Part shown: piece after piece, positions 35,320 through 44,555 of the stretch
Numbering within the stretch: position 1 is the first letter of the stretch
Layout of the letters: every line of letters begins with the position of its first letter
Assembly (NCBI RefSeq): GCF_025460765.1
Contig: NZ_JAMWEG010000003.1
Coordinates: 62,001-126,000 of the forward strand
Direction of reading: 5' to 3'
Source: Micromonospora sp. MA102
GTDB taxonomy: Bacteria > Actinomycetota > Actinomycetes > Mycobacteriales > Micromonosporaceae
DNA: 64,000 nucleotides
Translations under genes and position numbers: made by a program
The notes under the pieces: generated by a model
Told to the model about the DNA's origin: nothing
Database searches by the model: none
What the model saw: only the letters and a program-made list of their open reading frames with translations

Positions 35320-35340
35320 CCGCCGGTGATCAGCCGGCGG
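35320..35340. terminator. Short hairpin between marP and the PAP2 gene
   Basis: CCGCCGG and CCGGCGG, a 7-bp perfect stem with a 7-base loop. It overlaps the stop codon of the convergent PAP2 gene. Confidence 0.5.
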
Positions 35341-36052
35341 TGGTGCGCGCCGGGGCCACGTCGCCGCCGGAGCTGCCGAGCGGCAGCTTGGCCCGACCCC
35401 ACGTGAGCGTGCGGTCCAGCACGGCCCGCGCCATGATCGCCACGCAGGCCCCGCCGTTGAGGAAGGACGCCACCACGTCGCTCGGGTGGTGCATGCCCCG
35501 GTACATCCGGGTGAGGGCGACCCCGACCGGCACCAGCACGAGGAGCGCCCACCAGGCGACCTTGGCCGGCCTGCTCCGTGCCCGCAGCGCGAGCAGCACC
35601 GCGATGCCCACGTAGAGCGCCATCGCGGCCGAGGTGTGCCCCGAGGGGAAGCTGGAGGTCGGCGGCGAGTCGTCCATGTGCTCGACGGCCGGCCGGTTGC
35701 GGTCGATGACCATCGTGGTGAAGAGGAAGATCAGCGCCTGCGCGCTCACGGCGGCGCAGAGGAAGATCGGCTCCCGCCAGCGGTGCAGCACCAGCCGCAG
35801 CACCAGCGCCACCAGCACGGTCACCACGACGATCAGTTGGGTGCTGGCCAGCGTGCTGAACACCAGCGAGACGTCGTTCCAGCCGGGTGCCCGGTGCGCG
35901 GCCAACTCGCGGTTGACCGCGTCCTCCACGGTGAACGGCCAGGTCGTCGCGAGGACCCGGGTGACCAGCAGGCCCAACCCCACCAGGACGGCGAAGAGCA
36001 CTGCCACCGGCAGCAGCACGCGCCGGACGACTTGAACCACGACATCGGACAT
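35330..36052 (-). CDS. PAP2-family membrane phosphatase
   Basis: 240 residues with about six membrane helices. PAP2 motifs: DRNRPAVEHMD (motif 1, with the RP pair but without the usual lysine six residues before it), SFPSGHTSA (motif 2, catalytic histidine) and RMYRGMHHPSDVV (motif 3). Such enzymes remove phosphate from undecaprenyl pyrophosphate or phosphatidic acid. Motif 3 is complete, so the enzyme is probably active. A second PAP2 gene with a canonical motif 1 follows upstream at 36083-36877, 30 bp away on the same strand. Confidence 0.9.
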   Translation of the reverse strand: MSDVVVQVVRRVLLPVAVLFAVLVGLGLLVTRVLATTWPFTVEDAVNRELAAHRAPGWNDVSLVFSTLASTQLIVVVTVLVALVLRLVLHRWREPIFLCAAVSAQALIFLFTTMVIDRNRPAVEHMDDSPPTSSFPSGHTSAAMALYVGIAVLLALRARSRPAKVAWWALLVLVPVGVALTRMYRGMHHPSDVVASFLNGGACVAIMARAVLDRTLTWGRAKLPLGSSGGDVAPARTTAG

Positions 36053-36082
36053 GGGCCGCCCATTACCCCAACGGGTGCCCGA

Positions 36083-36877
36083 CTACGCGTGGCGGCCGTC
36101 CGGCCCCGGCTCGGCCACCTCCGGCTCGATGCCCTCCCGGGCCGTACGCGCCGGCCGCCGGCCGACCCGGGTCCGCCAGGTGGAGAACGCGGCCGCGGTG
36201 GCGGCCACCACCGCCACGCCGAGCAGCCACCCGCCGACCACGTCGCTGGTCCAGTGCACGCCCAGTGCGATCCGGCTGAGCCCGGTCAGCACCGCGATGA
36301 GCGCCGCGGCCACCCACAGCGCACCGCGCCACACCCGGCTGTGCCGGGCGAACGGCAGGAAGACCAGCAGGAGCACCCCGGCGGCCAGGGTGGCGTTCAG
36401 CGCGTGGCCGGACGGGAAGGAGTAACCGGCCGCCCGGGCCACCGGGTCGAGCAGGTCCGGCCGGTGCCGGCCGACGAGCAGTTTCAGCAGCGCGCCGAGC
36501 AGCCCACCGACGGTCATCGTGGTGACCACCCAGAGGGCCAGCCGGGGCGCGCCGCGCCACAGCAACCACCCCACCACCGCGGCGGCGGCCACCCGGAGCG
36601 GGCCGGGCCCGAAGACGTGGGTCCAGACCTCCGTCAGCCGGACCCAGGCCGGGTGGTCGACGGCGTATCCGTGCAGCGCGTCGGTGATCGTGGCGTCCAG
36701 CCGGGACAGCGGCGACCAGGCGCCCAGCACCAGCAGCGCGAGCAGCGCGAACGGCACCAGCACCAGGAACGCGGCGGTGGCCGCGAGGGTCAGCCGGAGG
36801 CCCAGCGAATGGTCCGGGTCCAGGCGGCGGTGCCGCCAGGACCGATCGCGAGTGGAGAGGCCGACGGGCGTGTTCAT
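36083..36877 (-). CDS. PAP2-family membrane phosphatase
   Basis: 264 residues, about six membrane helices. All three PAP2 motifs are canonical: KLLVGRHRP, SFPSGHALN and SRIALGVHWTSDVVGG. The first 30 residues (MNTPVGLSTRDRSWRHRRLD) are cytoplasmic and basic. Likely acts on a lipid phosphate such as undecaprenyl pyrophosphate. ATG 36877 has AGGGA upstream. It is 30 bp before the second PAP2 gene and 100 bp after mycP on the same strand; the two phosphatases look like an ancient duplication. Confidence 0.9.
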   Translation of the reverse strand: MNTPVGLSTRDRSWRHRRLDPDHSLGLRLTLAATAAFLVLVPFALLALLVLGAWSPLSRLDATITDALHGYAVDHPAWVRLTEVWTHVFGPGPLRVAAAAVVGWLLWRGAPRLALWVVTTMTVGGLLGALLKLLVGRHRPDLLDPVARAAGYSFPSGHALNATLAAGVLLLVFLPFARHSRVWRGALWVAAALIAVLTGLSRIALGVHWTSDVVGGWLLGVAVVAATAAAFSTWRTRVGRRPARTAREGIEPEVAEPGPDGRHA

Positions 36878-36977
36878 GCGCTGTTCCCTACCCAGCGTGG
36901 GGTCAGGTCAGACGGGTGACACCGACGACTCCAGCTCGGCGCGTCCTCGCCGCGCCGCGACCTGGAGCCGTCGCCGG

Positions 36978-38324
36978 TCAGCGGCGGGACTGGCGCAGGC
37001 GGCGGACCGCCAGCGCGGCACTGGTGACCAGGGCGACGAACAGGGCGAGCCCGGGCCAGAGCCGCTCCCGCGCCGAGTCGGCGACCTGGCCGGCCGGGTG
37101 GGCCGCCCACCGGGTCTGCTGCTCGGGCGCGGCGACGCTGAACGGGTCGCCGCCCGCCCCGGCGGCGGTCCTCGTGTCCGGGCCCAGGCCGGGCGCCCAG
37201 CCGAAGCCCACCGTGCCGGGCGAGCCGTTGTCGTCGAGCGGGTTGCGCTGCACCGGGGGCACGTCGGAGGTCAGGGCCGCCACCGGATCCACCATGCCGT
37301 AGCCGAACCGGTCGTCGCGGCCGGTGGGACCGAGGTCCCGCGCCGTGGTGATGATCCGGTTGACCACGTCCGCTGCCGACATCTGCGGGTACCGGGCCCG
37401 GACGAGGGCCGCCGTCGCCGCGACCAGCGGAGCCGCGAAGCTGGTGCCCTGCACCAGCCAGTATCCGCCGGGGCGGGCCCCGTTGATCGCGGTGGCCGGG
37501 GCGCTGAGCACCGTCTCGTGACCGGTGATGGCGCCGGACCAGAGGTTGTCGTTCGCGTCCAGCCCGGTGACGGCGAGGACACCCGGCTCGCGGGCCGGGT
37601 ACCAGACGTCGCGGCTCTTCGAGGTGGCCAGGTTGCCCGTGCAGGCGACCACCACGACGTTGCGGGCGAAGGCGTAGTCGATGGCGGCGGCCAGGGACTC
37701 GCTGGTGTCGCTCCCACCGAGGGAAAGGTTGATCACACGGGCGCCGTGGTCGACCGCCCAGCGCACCCCGTCGGCGACGGTGCCCGCGTCGTCGTACCGG
37801 TTCTCCTGGTCGAGCACCCGCACCGGAAGGATCTTGGCATCGGGCGCCAGCCCGACCGCGCCGCGGCCGTCGTCCCGGCGCCCGGCGATGAGGCCGGCCA
37901 CCGTGGTGCCGTGCCCCACCGGGTCGGGCCCGTCTGCGCCGCCGGAGACCAGGTCCACGCCGGACAGCACCTGGCCGGCCAGGTCGGGATGGGAAGCGTC
38001 CACTCCGGAGTCGACCACCGCGACGATGACGCCGCGACCGGTGGAGGTCTGCCAGGCGGTCTGCGCCCGCAGGCTGGCGAGCTGCCACTGGCCGTCGCGG
38101 GTCGGGTCCACCCCGGCGAACTCGTCCGCCGGCGCCAGCCGGGCGGCTCCCGGTGCGGCGATGGCCGGTGCGGCGTGAGCGGGCGGGACGAGCGGACCGG
38201 CCACCGCGGCCGCGACCGCCGCCGCGGCGAGCAGCGCGCGGCCGGCGAGACGCCGGGGAGGCGCGGTGGGAACTCCCTGCCGATCCCTGGTCACATTCCC
38301 CAGCCATTTCATCGCGTCAGACAC
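36978..38324 (-). CDS. mycP: Mycosin, subtilisin-like protease of type VII secretion (MycP)
   Basis: 448 residues from GTG 38324 (ATG 38312 is an alternative; a TAATCT box at 38336-38341 favours a start close to 38324). A signal peptide (ALLAAAAVAAAVAGPLVPPAHA) precedes an S8 domain with the triad in VAVVDSGVDASHPDL (Asp), DPVGHGTTVAG (His) and VQGTSFAAPLVA (Ser). A single helix near the C-terminus (LWPGLALFVALVTSAALAV) and a basic tail anchor it in the membrane with the protease outside. Mycosins are integral to ESX systems. It lies 50 bp downstream of eccC. Confidence 0.93.
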   Translation of the reverse strand: MSDAMKWLGNVTRDRQGVPTAPPRRLAGRALLAAAAVAAAVAGPLVPPAHAAPAIAAPGAARLAPADEFAGVDPTRDGQWQLASLRAQTAWQTSTGRGVIVAVVDSGVDASHPDLAGQVLSGVDLVSGGADGPDPVGHGTTVAGLIAGRRDDGRGAVGLAPDAKILPVRVLDQENRYDDAGTVADGVRWAVDHGARVINLSLGGSDTSESLAAAIDYAFARNVVVVACTGNLATSKSRDVWYPAREPGVLAVTGLDANDNLWSGAITGHETVLSAPATAINGARPGGYWLVQGTSFAAPLVAATAALVRARYPQMSAADVVNRIITTARDLGPTGRDDRFGYGMVDPVAALTSDVPPVQRNPLDDNGSPGTVGFGWAPGLGPDTRTAAGAGGDPFSVAAPEQQTRWAAHPAGQVADSARERLWPGLALFVALVTSAALAVRRLRQSRR

Positions 38325-38374
38325 ATGCTGCTCGGAGATTACCGGTTTTCCCGCGCGCCACGGTGCAACTCCGG

Positions 38375-41300
38375 TCACCCGGGTGGGAGATGGGCCAGCT
38401 GGACCAGGCGTACACCCTCGCGCCGGGTCACCAGCCGGCCCCGCCCCGGTGGCAGCGGACCCGCCTTGACCTGGCCGACGAGCGGGCCCTCCTCGGGCCC
38501 GCCCGACATCACCAGCCCCGCCGTGGACAGCTCCCGCAGCCGCTGGATGATCGGCTCGTACGAGGTCCGGCCCGCGCCACCGGAGCGGCGGGCCAGCACC
38601 AGGTGCAGGCCGACGTCCCGGGCGTGCGGCAGGTGCTCCTCCAGCGCCCGCAACGGGTTGGTCGGGCCGCCGGCCACCAGGTCGTAGTCGTCCACCAGCA
38701 CGAACAGCTCCGGCCCGGTCCACCACGACCGGGTACGCAGCTCGGCCGGGGTGACGTCCGGCCCCGGCAGCCGCCCCTGGAGGTAGCCGGCCGCCGACTC
38801 CACCAGCTCGGCCGTGTGCGGCGCGGCGGTCCCGTAACCGATCAGGTGGGCCGTCTCGATGGTGCCCATCAGGCTGCGCCGGTAGTCGACCAGGATCACG
38901 CGGGCCTGCTCCGGGGTGAACCGCCGGACGATCGAGGTGGCCAGTGCGCGCAGGAAGGAGGACTTGCCGCACTCGGCGTCGCCGAAGACCACGAAGCTGG
39001 GCTCGGTGGCGAAGTCCAGCACCACCGGCCGCAGGTCCGCCTCGGCCACCCCGATCGGGAAAGCCAGCCCGCTGGTCGCGGCCTGGTCCAGCTCGGCGTA
39101 GGGCAGGACCGGCGGGAGCAGCCGCACCCGGGGCGCGGCCGGCCCGGCCCAGGCCCCGGCGACCGCCTTGACCAAATCCCCGGTCTCGTCGCCGAGGCCG
39201 GTGACCCGGGGCGCGGCGGCGAGGAAGTGCAACCCGCCCGCGGTGATCCCCCGCCCCGGCCGCTCCTCCGGCACGGTCGCCGCCAGGGCGCGCTTGACCA
39301 CCACCGAGTCGGCCGGGTCACCGAGGCGCAGCTCCAGCCGCGAGCCGAAGAGGTCGCGGATCGCCGGCCGGAAGTCCGACCAGCGCAGCGCGCTCGCCAC
39401 CACGTGCACCCCGTACGCCAGGCCGCGGGTGGCCAGCTCGGTGACCAGCGGCTCCAGGTCCTCGTACTCGCCGCGCAGGGTGTTCCAGCCGTCGACCACC
39501 AGGAACACGTCGCCGAACGGGTCGGCGGCCGGGTGGCCCCCGCCCGGCGCCGCGGCCCGTCGCCGCCGCCAGGCCGCCATCGACTCCACCCCCGCCTCGG
39601 TGAACCGCCGCTCCCGCTCGGCCAGCAGGGCGGCGATCTCGCCGACGGTCCGGCGTACCGCGGTGTCGTCGGTCCGACCGCTGACCCCGCCGACGTGCGG
39701 CAGGTCGCGCAGCGCGCCGAGCGTCCCGCCGCCGAGGTCCAGGCAGTAGACCTGCACTTCGGCCGGGCTGTGGGTGAGCGCCAGCGCGCAGACCAGGGTG
39801 CGGAGCAGGGTGGACCGGCCGCTGCGGGTGGTGCCGACCACCGCGACGTGCCCGGCCGCCCCGTCCAGCGCCAGCCACAGCAGGTCGCGGCGCTGCTCGA
39901 ACGGCTTGTCCACGACGGCCACCGGCACCTGGAGGGCGCCGTGCAGCTCCGGGTTCGCCACGGTGAGCCCGCGCGCCGGATCCGCGCCGACCGGGCCGAG
40001 CAGCTCGTCCAGCGCGGGCGCCGCGTCCAGCGGGGGCAGCCACACCTGGTGCGCCGGCGGGCCCTGCCCGGCCAGCCGCCCCACCATCAGGTCGAGCAGG
40101 GTCTCGCCGGTCTCCTCCTCGGCGGGGAGGGCGGCCGGGGTGGCCGGCTCGGGCGCCGGCACCAGGTGGGTGGTGAAGGCGAGCAATCGGGAGCCCGGCG
40201 TGCCGGCCGCGCCCGCCGGGCCGCCGCGCCGGCGCACCGCGCCGGAGACGTACGCGGCCTTGAACCGGACCAGCGGGTCGGTGCCCGAGCGCAGGTAGCC
40301 GTGCCCCGGGCTGCGGGGCAGCTCGTGCGCGTCCGGCACGCCGAGCACCGTCCGGGACTCCAGCGCCGAGAAGGTGCGCAACCCGATCCGGTACGACAGG
40401 TGGGTGTCCAGCCCGCGCAGCCGGCCCTCCTCCAGCCGTTGGGACGCGAGCAGCAGGTGCACGCCGAGCGAGCGGCCCAGCCGGCCGATCTGCACGAAGA
40501 GGTCGATGAAGTCGGGCTTGGCGGAGAGCAGCTCGGAGAACTCGTCGCAGATGAGCAGCAGCGACGGCAGCGGGGCGAGCGGGGTGCCGGCCGCCCGGGC
40601 CCGCTCGTAGTCCCGCACGCTCGCGAAGTTGCCGGCCCGGCGCAGCAGCTCCTGCCGGCGCATCAGCTCGCCGTTGATCGCGTCGACCATCCGGTCGACC
40701 AGCGGCAGCGCGTCGGCCAGGTTGGTGATCACGGCGGCCGTGTGCGGCAGCCGGGCGAACGGCGCGAAGGTGGCGCCGCCCTTGAAGTCGACGAGCACGA
40801 AGTTGAGCTGCTCCGAGCTGTGCGTGGCGGCGAGGCCGAGCACCAGCGTGCGGAGCAGCTCCGACTTGCCCGACCCGGTGGCGCCGATGAGCAGCCCGTG
40901 CGGGCCCATCCCGTCCTGCGCCGACTCCTTGAGGTCCAGCTCGATCGCCCCGCCGTCGGCGCCCGCCCCGATCGGCACCCGGAGCCGGTCCCGGGCCGCC
41001 CGCGGCGTCCAGCCCTGCTCGGCGGTGAAGCTCTCCGGTTCGCCGAGGCCGAGTAGCTCGGGCAGGCCGGGCTCGGCCCCGGGCGGGGCGTCCGGTCCGC
41101 GTGCGGCGCCGGCCAGCCGCAGCGGGGCGAGCCGGCGGGCTACCGCCTCGGCGTCGGCCGGCTCCAGCGCGTCGGCCGCGCCCACCTCGGCGTGCCCGTC
41201 GGCGGAGTGCGAGTGCAGCCGGCCGTCGACCAGGTCGAGCAGGAGGGCGTACCGGTCGAGCAGGCGGGGCGGCGGGCTGTCCAGGTCGAGCACGGTGACC

Positions 41301-42331
41301 GCGTCGATCCCGCCGTCGCCGGCCAGGTCGGTGGCGCCGGTCAGGTCGCCGCCGTCGAGCACCACCACGACGTGCGGCCCGTCGGTGGCCGGACCGGCCG
41401 GGCTGAAGCGGGAACGGCTGCCCAGCACGTCGTCGAGGAGCCGTTCCAGCTCGGCCGTGGCACTGGTGACCAGCCGGACCGGCCCGAGCGCGTCGGTGCG
41501 CGCCGGGTGGTGGGCGTGCGGCAGCCACTTGACCCACTCCCACGCCGCCCGGCGTTCCGGCCCGGCGCAGACGGCGACGAGCAGCTCGTCGGGGGCGTGG
41601 AAGACGGCGAGCTGGGTGAGCACCGCCCGGGCCAGCGCCTGGGCGGCCGGCGAGCCCGCCCCGCTGACCTCGCCGGCCGGGCCGCGGACGTGGACCCGGG
41701 CGAAGCTGCGCAGCGAGAGCGCCACGGGCAGGTCGGGCACCACCGAGTACGCGTCCAGGAAGCGCCGCAGCGCCCCCGCGGTCATCGGCTCCAGCTCGTC
41801 GAGCGGCCGGGTGACCGGCGGGAGCAGCGGGGTGGCCAGCGTCTGCGGCCCGACCCCGACCCGGACCACGGCGAAGTCCGGGTCGCCCGGCCGGCGTTCC
41901 CAGACTCGGTGGCTGTCCACCGTCGACCAGAGCCGCCCCGGGTCGGGGTGCCGGTAGTAGAGCCCGGCCCGCTGCGCGCCGGCGGTCTCCCGCACCCGCC
42001 GGCGCAGCGCGGCGAGGTGCCGGAGGTACTCCCGGCGGGCGGCCATCATCTCCGACTTCTTCGGGCCGGCGCTGCCCCACGAGGTCACCAGCATCGCCAC
42101 CGAGGAGAGCCCGAACATGCCGCCCACCACGTACGAGTAGGCGCCGCCGCCCCGGCCGAACATCATGGCCATGGCCACCGTCCCGCCGAGCATCGGCAGC
42201 ACCATCAGCGCCTGCTGCCAGCGCCCACCGGCCACCGGGGGGATCTCCGGCGGCGCCTCCACGGGCAGCTCGCCGGCCGGGATCTCCGGTGCCGGGCGGC
42301 GTGGCGGCCGCTTGATGACGACAGTGGACAC
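38375..42331 (-). CDS. eccC: EccC, FtsK/SpoIIIE-type ATPase of type VII secretion
   Basis: 1318 residues. Two N-terminal membrane helices (about 40-85) are followed by three FtsK-like ATPase domains. Domain 1 has an intact Walker A, GATGSGKSE (about residue 485), and LLLICDEFSEL. Domain 2 (about 830) has GTTRSGRST with arginine in place of the lysine. Domain 3 (about 1115) has GDAECGKSS. In EccC, domain 1 is the engine, and the C-terminal domains bind substrates. It energises export of WXG100-type proteins. GTG 42331 follows GGGGAGG. mycP is directly downstream; eccD is divergent across a 100-bp promoter region. Confidence 0.95.
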   Translation of the reverse strand: MSTVVIKRPPRRPAPEIPAGELPVEAPPEIPPVAGGRWQQALMVLPMLGGTVAMAMMFGRGGGAYSYVVGGMFGLSSVAMLVTSWGSAGPKKSEMMAARREYLRHLAALRRRVRETAGAQRAGLYYRHPDPGRLWSTVDSHRVWERRPGDPDFAVVRVGVGPQTLATPLLPPVTRPLDELEPMTAGALRRFLDAYSVVPDLPVALSLRSFARVHVRGPAGEVSGAGSPAAQALARAVLTQLAVFHAPDELLVAVCAGPERRAAWEWVKWLPHAHHPARTDALGPVRLVTSATAELERLLDDVLGSRSRFSPAGPATDGPHVVVVLDGGDLTGATDLAGDGGIDAVTVLDLDSPPPRLLDRYALLLDLVDGRLHSHSADGHAEVGAADALEPADAEAVARRLAPLRLAGAARGPDAPPGAEPGLPELLGLGEPESFTAEQGWTPRAARDRLRVPIGAGADGGAIELDLKESAQDGMGPHGLLIGATGSGKSELLRTLVLGLAATHSSEQLNFVLVDFKGGATFAPFARLPHTAAVITNLADALPLVDRMVDAINGELMRRQELLRRAGNFASVRDYERARAAGTPLAPLPSLLLICDEFSELLSAKPDFIDLFVQIGRLGRSLGVHLLLASQRLEEGRLRGLDTHLSYRIGLRTFSALESRTVLGVPDAHELPRSPGHGYLRSGTDPLVRFKAAYVSGAVRRRGGPAGAAGTPGSRLLAFTTHLVPAPEPATPAALPAEEETGETLLDLMVGRLAGQGPPAHQVWLPPLDAAPALDELLGPVGADPARGLTVANPELHGALQVPVAVVDKPFEQRRDLLWLALDGAAGHVAVVGTTRSGRSTLLRTLVCALALTHSPAEVQVYCLDLGGGTLGALRDLPHVGGVSGRTDDTAVRRTVGEIAALLAERERRFTEAGVESMAAWRRRRAAAPGGGHPAADPFGDVFLVVDGWNTLRGEYEDLEPLVTELATRGLAYGVHVVASALRWSDFRPAIRDLFGSRLELRLGDPADSVVVKRALAATVPEERPGRGITAGGLHFLAAAPRVTGLGDETGDLVKAVAGAWAGPAAPRVRLLPPVLPYAELDQAATSGLAFPIGVAEADLRPVVLDFATEPSFVVFGDAECGKSSFLRALATSIVRRFTPEQARVILVDYRRSLMGTIETAHLIGYGTAAPHTAELVESAAGYLQGRLPGPDVTPAELRTRSWWTGPELFVLVDDYDLVAGGPTNPLRALEEHLPHARDVGLHLVLARRSGGAGRTSYEPIIQRLRELSTAGLVMSGGPEEGPLVGQVKAGPLPPGRGRLVTRREGVRLVQLAHLPPG

Positions 42332-42431
42332 TCGGCCTCCCCATGGCTCTCGGTAACCTGAGCCTGGCTCATCGTAGGTAAAGTCCACTCGTCCGTCAGC
42401 CACCGTTCCCGCTCGATATGGAGAGACATCG

Positions 42432-43829
42432 ATGACAAGCGGGCTGGCCCGGGTCACGATCAGCGCCCCCCGGCGGCGGGTCGACGTGGCCCTGCCGGAG
42501 CAGGTTCCCCTCGCCGAGCTGCTGCCCGAGGTGCTCCGGCACGCGGGGGAGGGCCTGGCCGACGACGGCGAACGGCACGGCGGCTGGGTGCTGCGCCGCA
42601 CCGACGGGGCGGTGCTGGCCACCGCGCAGGCGCTGCTGCCCCAGGGCGTCCGCGACGGCGAGGTGCTGCACCTCGTCCCGGCCCGCGCCCAGTGGCCCGA
42701 GCTGGAGTACGACGACGTGATCGAGGCGATCGCCGACGGCGCCCGCCGCCGGGGTGCCGCCTGGTCGCCCCGGGCCACCCGGGCCGCCGCGCTGGCCGGG
42801 GCGGGCGTCCCGCTGGCCGTCGGGCTGCTCGCCGTGCTGGCCGCCGGCGCGGGGCCGGGCAGCGGCTGGCCGGTCGCCGCCGCCGTGGCCCTGCTCCTGG
42901 TGCTCGCCGCCACCGCCGCCTCCCGGGCCTACGGCGACGGCCCGGTCGGCGCCACCCTCGGCGGGTACGCGCTGCCCTGGGCCGCCGCGGCCGGCGCCCT
43001 GGCGGTCGGCTCCGGCGACCCGGCCGGCCCGTTCCGCCCGCTGCCCTGGGTCGGCGCGCCCGAACTGCTCGCCGGCTCGGTGGCGCTGCTGCTGGTGTCG
43101 GTGCTCGGCCTGCTCGGGGTGGCGAGCCGGTCCCGGGTCTTCCTGGCCGGCGCGACCACCGGCGCGGCCGGCGCGGCGGCCGGCCTCGGCGGGCTGTTCC
43201 TCGACCCGGCCGGCACCGCCGCCGTGCTGCTCTGCGCGCTGGTCTTCGCGCTCGGCGGGCTGCCGCTGCTGGCCATCCGGCTCGGCAAGGTGCCGCTGCC
43301 GCCGGTCACCCTGCCCGCGCCGGCCGGCGACCCGCCCGGCGTCCGTGACCTGCCCGACCGGGCCCGGGTGCACGCGGCCGTGGCCCGCACCGAGGAGATG
43401 CTGACCGGGATGCTGCTCGGGCACGCGGTGCTGGCCGTCGCCGCCACCGCGGTGCTCGTCACCACCGGCGGGCTCGCCGGCCGGCTGCTGGCGGCGGTGG
43501 GCTGCGGGGTGCTGCTGCTGCGCTCCCGGCTCTTCGTGGCGGTCCGCCACCGGGTGCCCGCCGTCGCCGCCGGGCTGGCCGGGTACGCCCTGCTCGGCGC
43601 GGTGCTCGCCGACCGGGCCGGTCCGGCCGGCCGGCTGGCGCTGACCGTCGGCGGGCTGGCCCTGGCCCTGGTGGCCGTCGCGGCCGGCGCCACGTACGCC
43701 CGGCGGCCGGTCTCCCCGTACCTCGGCCGGCTGGCCGACCTGACCGACACCGCGCTGGTGGTGGCCGTGGTCCCGGTGGCCTGCGCGGTGCTCGACCTCT
43801 ACGACCGGGCCCGCGGCCTGCTGGGCTGA
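42432..43829 (+). CDS. eccD: EccD, type VII secretion membrane channel protein
   Basis: 465 residues. The first about 90 residues form a YukD/ubiquitin-like domain (LARVTISAPRRRVDVALPEQVPL... ending in DGEVLHLVPA). Eleven or so membrane helices follow, rich in Ala/Leu/Gly. This is the usual EccD architecture, forming the membrane vestibule of the ESX core complex with EccB, EccC and EccE. ATG 42432 has GGAGAG upstream. A hairpin at 43843-43876 ends the gene. No eccB, eccE or esx gene is adjacent, so the remaining parts must be encoded elsewhere. Confidence 0.9.
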   Translation: MTSGLARVTISAPRRRVDVALPEQVPLAELLPEVLRHAGEGLADDGERHGGWVLRRTDGAVLATAQALLPQGVRDGEVLHLVPARAQWPELEYDDVIEAIADGARRRGAAWSPRATRAAALAGAGVPLAVGLLAVLAAGAGPGSGWPVAAAVALLLVLAATAASRAYGDGPVGATLGGYALPWAAAAGALAVGSGDPAGPFRPLPWVGAPELLAGSVALLLVSVLGLLGVASRSRVFLAGATTGAAGAAAGLGGLFLDPAGTAAVLLCALVFALGGLPLLAIRLGKVPLPPVTLPAPAGDPPGVRDLPDRARVHAAVARTEEMLTGMLLGHAVLAVAATAVLVTTGGLAGRLLAAVGCGVLLLRSRLFVAVRHRVPAVAAGLAGYALLGAVLADRAGPAGRLALTVGGLALALVAVAAGATYARRPVSPYLGRLADLTDTALVVAVVPVACAVLDLYDRARGLLG

Positions 43830-43842
43830 CCCGCACGCACGA

Positions 43843-43876
43843 GGGCCCGGGTCGCTCCGTGGAGCGGCCCGGGCCC
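43843..43876. terminator. Bidirectional hairpin terminator between eccD and ppa
   Basis: A 16-bp stem (one G-U pair), arms 43843-43858 and 43861-43876, with a very short loop. Confidence 0.75.
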
Positions 43877-43892
43877 GTCGGCGTGGATCAGG

Positions 43893-44399
43893 TCAGTGCA
43901 GGGTCTCGCCGCGCTCGGCGGCCTCCTTGGCGCGCTGGTACGAGGCCACGATCTCGGCCTCGGCCTCGGTGCGGCCCACCCAGGTGGCGCCCTCGACCGA
44001 CTTGCCCGGCTCCAGGTCCTTGTAGACCTCGAAGAAGTGCTGGATCTCCAGGCGGTCGAACTCGCCCAGGTGGTGGATGTCCCGCAGGTGCTCCTGGCGC
44101 GGGTCCTCGTAGGGCACGCAGAGGACCTTGTCGTCGCCGCCCTTCTCGTCCGTCATCCGGAACATCCCGATGGTGCGGCAGCGGATCAGGCAGCCCGGGA
44201 AGGTGGGCTCGGGGACCAGCACAAGCGCGTCCAGCGGGTCGCCGTCCTCGCCCAGGGTGCCCTCGATGAAGCCGTAGTCGGCCGGGTACTGCGTGGAGGT
44301 GAAGAGGGTGCGGTCCAGCCGGATCCGGCCGGTCGCGTGGTCCACCTCGTACTTGTTGCGGTGACCCTTCGGGATCTCAACCGTGACGTCGAAATCCAT
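43893..44399 (-). CDS. ppa: Inorganic pyrophosphatase
   Basis: 168 residues. Hydrolyses pyrophosphate to phosphate and so drives biosynthesis. Family I signature: [34 protein letters not shown], and the metal-binding [10 protein letters not shown], followed by [13 protein letters not shown]. The histidine pair in RDIHHLGEF and a short C-terminal end are as in the actinobacterial enzyme. ATG 44399 is preceded by GAGGGAG with 8-nt spacing. Divergent from dacB, as Rv3628 is next to Rv3627c. Confidence 0.96.
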   Translation of the reverse strand: MDFDVTVEIPKGHRNKYEVDHATGRIRLDRTLFTSTQYPADYGFIEGTLGEDGDPLDALVLVPEPTFPGCLIRCRTIGMFRMTDEKGGDDKVLCVPYEDPRQEHLRDIHHLGEFDRLEIQHFFEVYKDLEPGKSVEGATWVGRTEAEAEIVASYQRAKEAAERGETLH

Positions 44400-44555
44400 C
44401 TCCCACGCTCCCTCGTTTGCCCACGCTGGCTGACGGAAACCAGCGGCGCCGCCCACCGGACGGGGTGAACGCTCCCCGCCGGCTCCGGCCGCCGCATAGT
44501 GTTCGGACCGAAGTAGTGTCACCCAAGGCGCTTTTGAGCGGGGGAGGAGGGGGTC

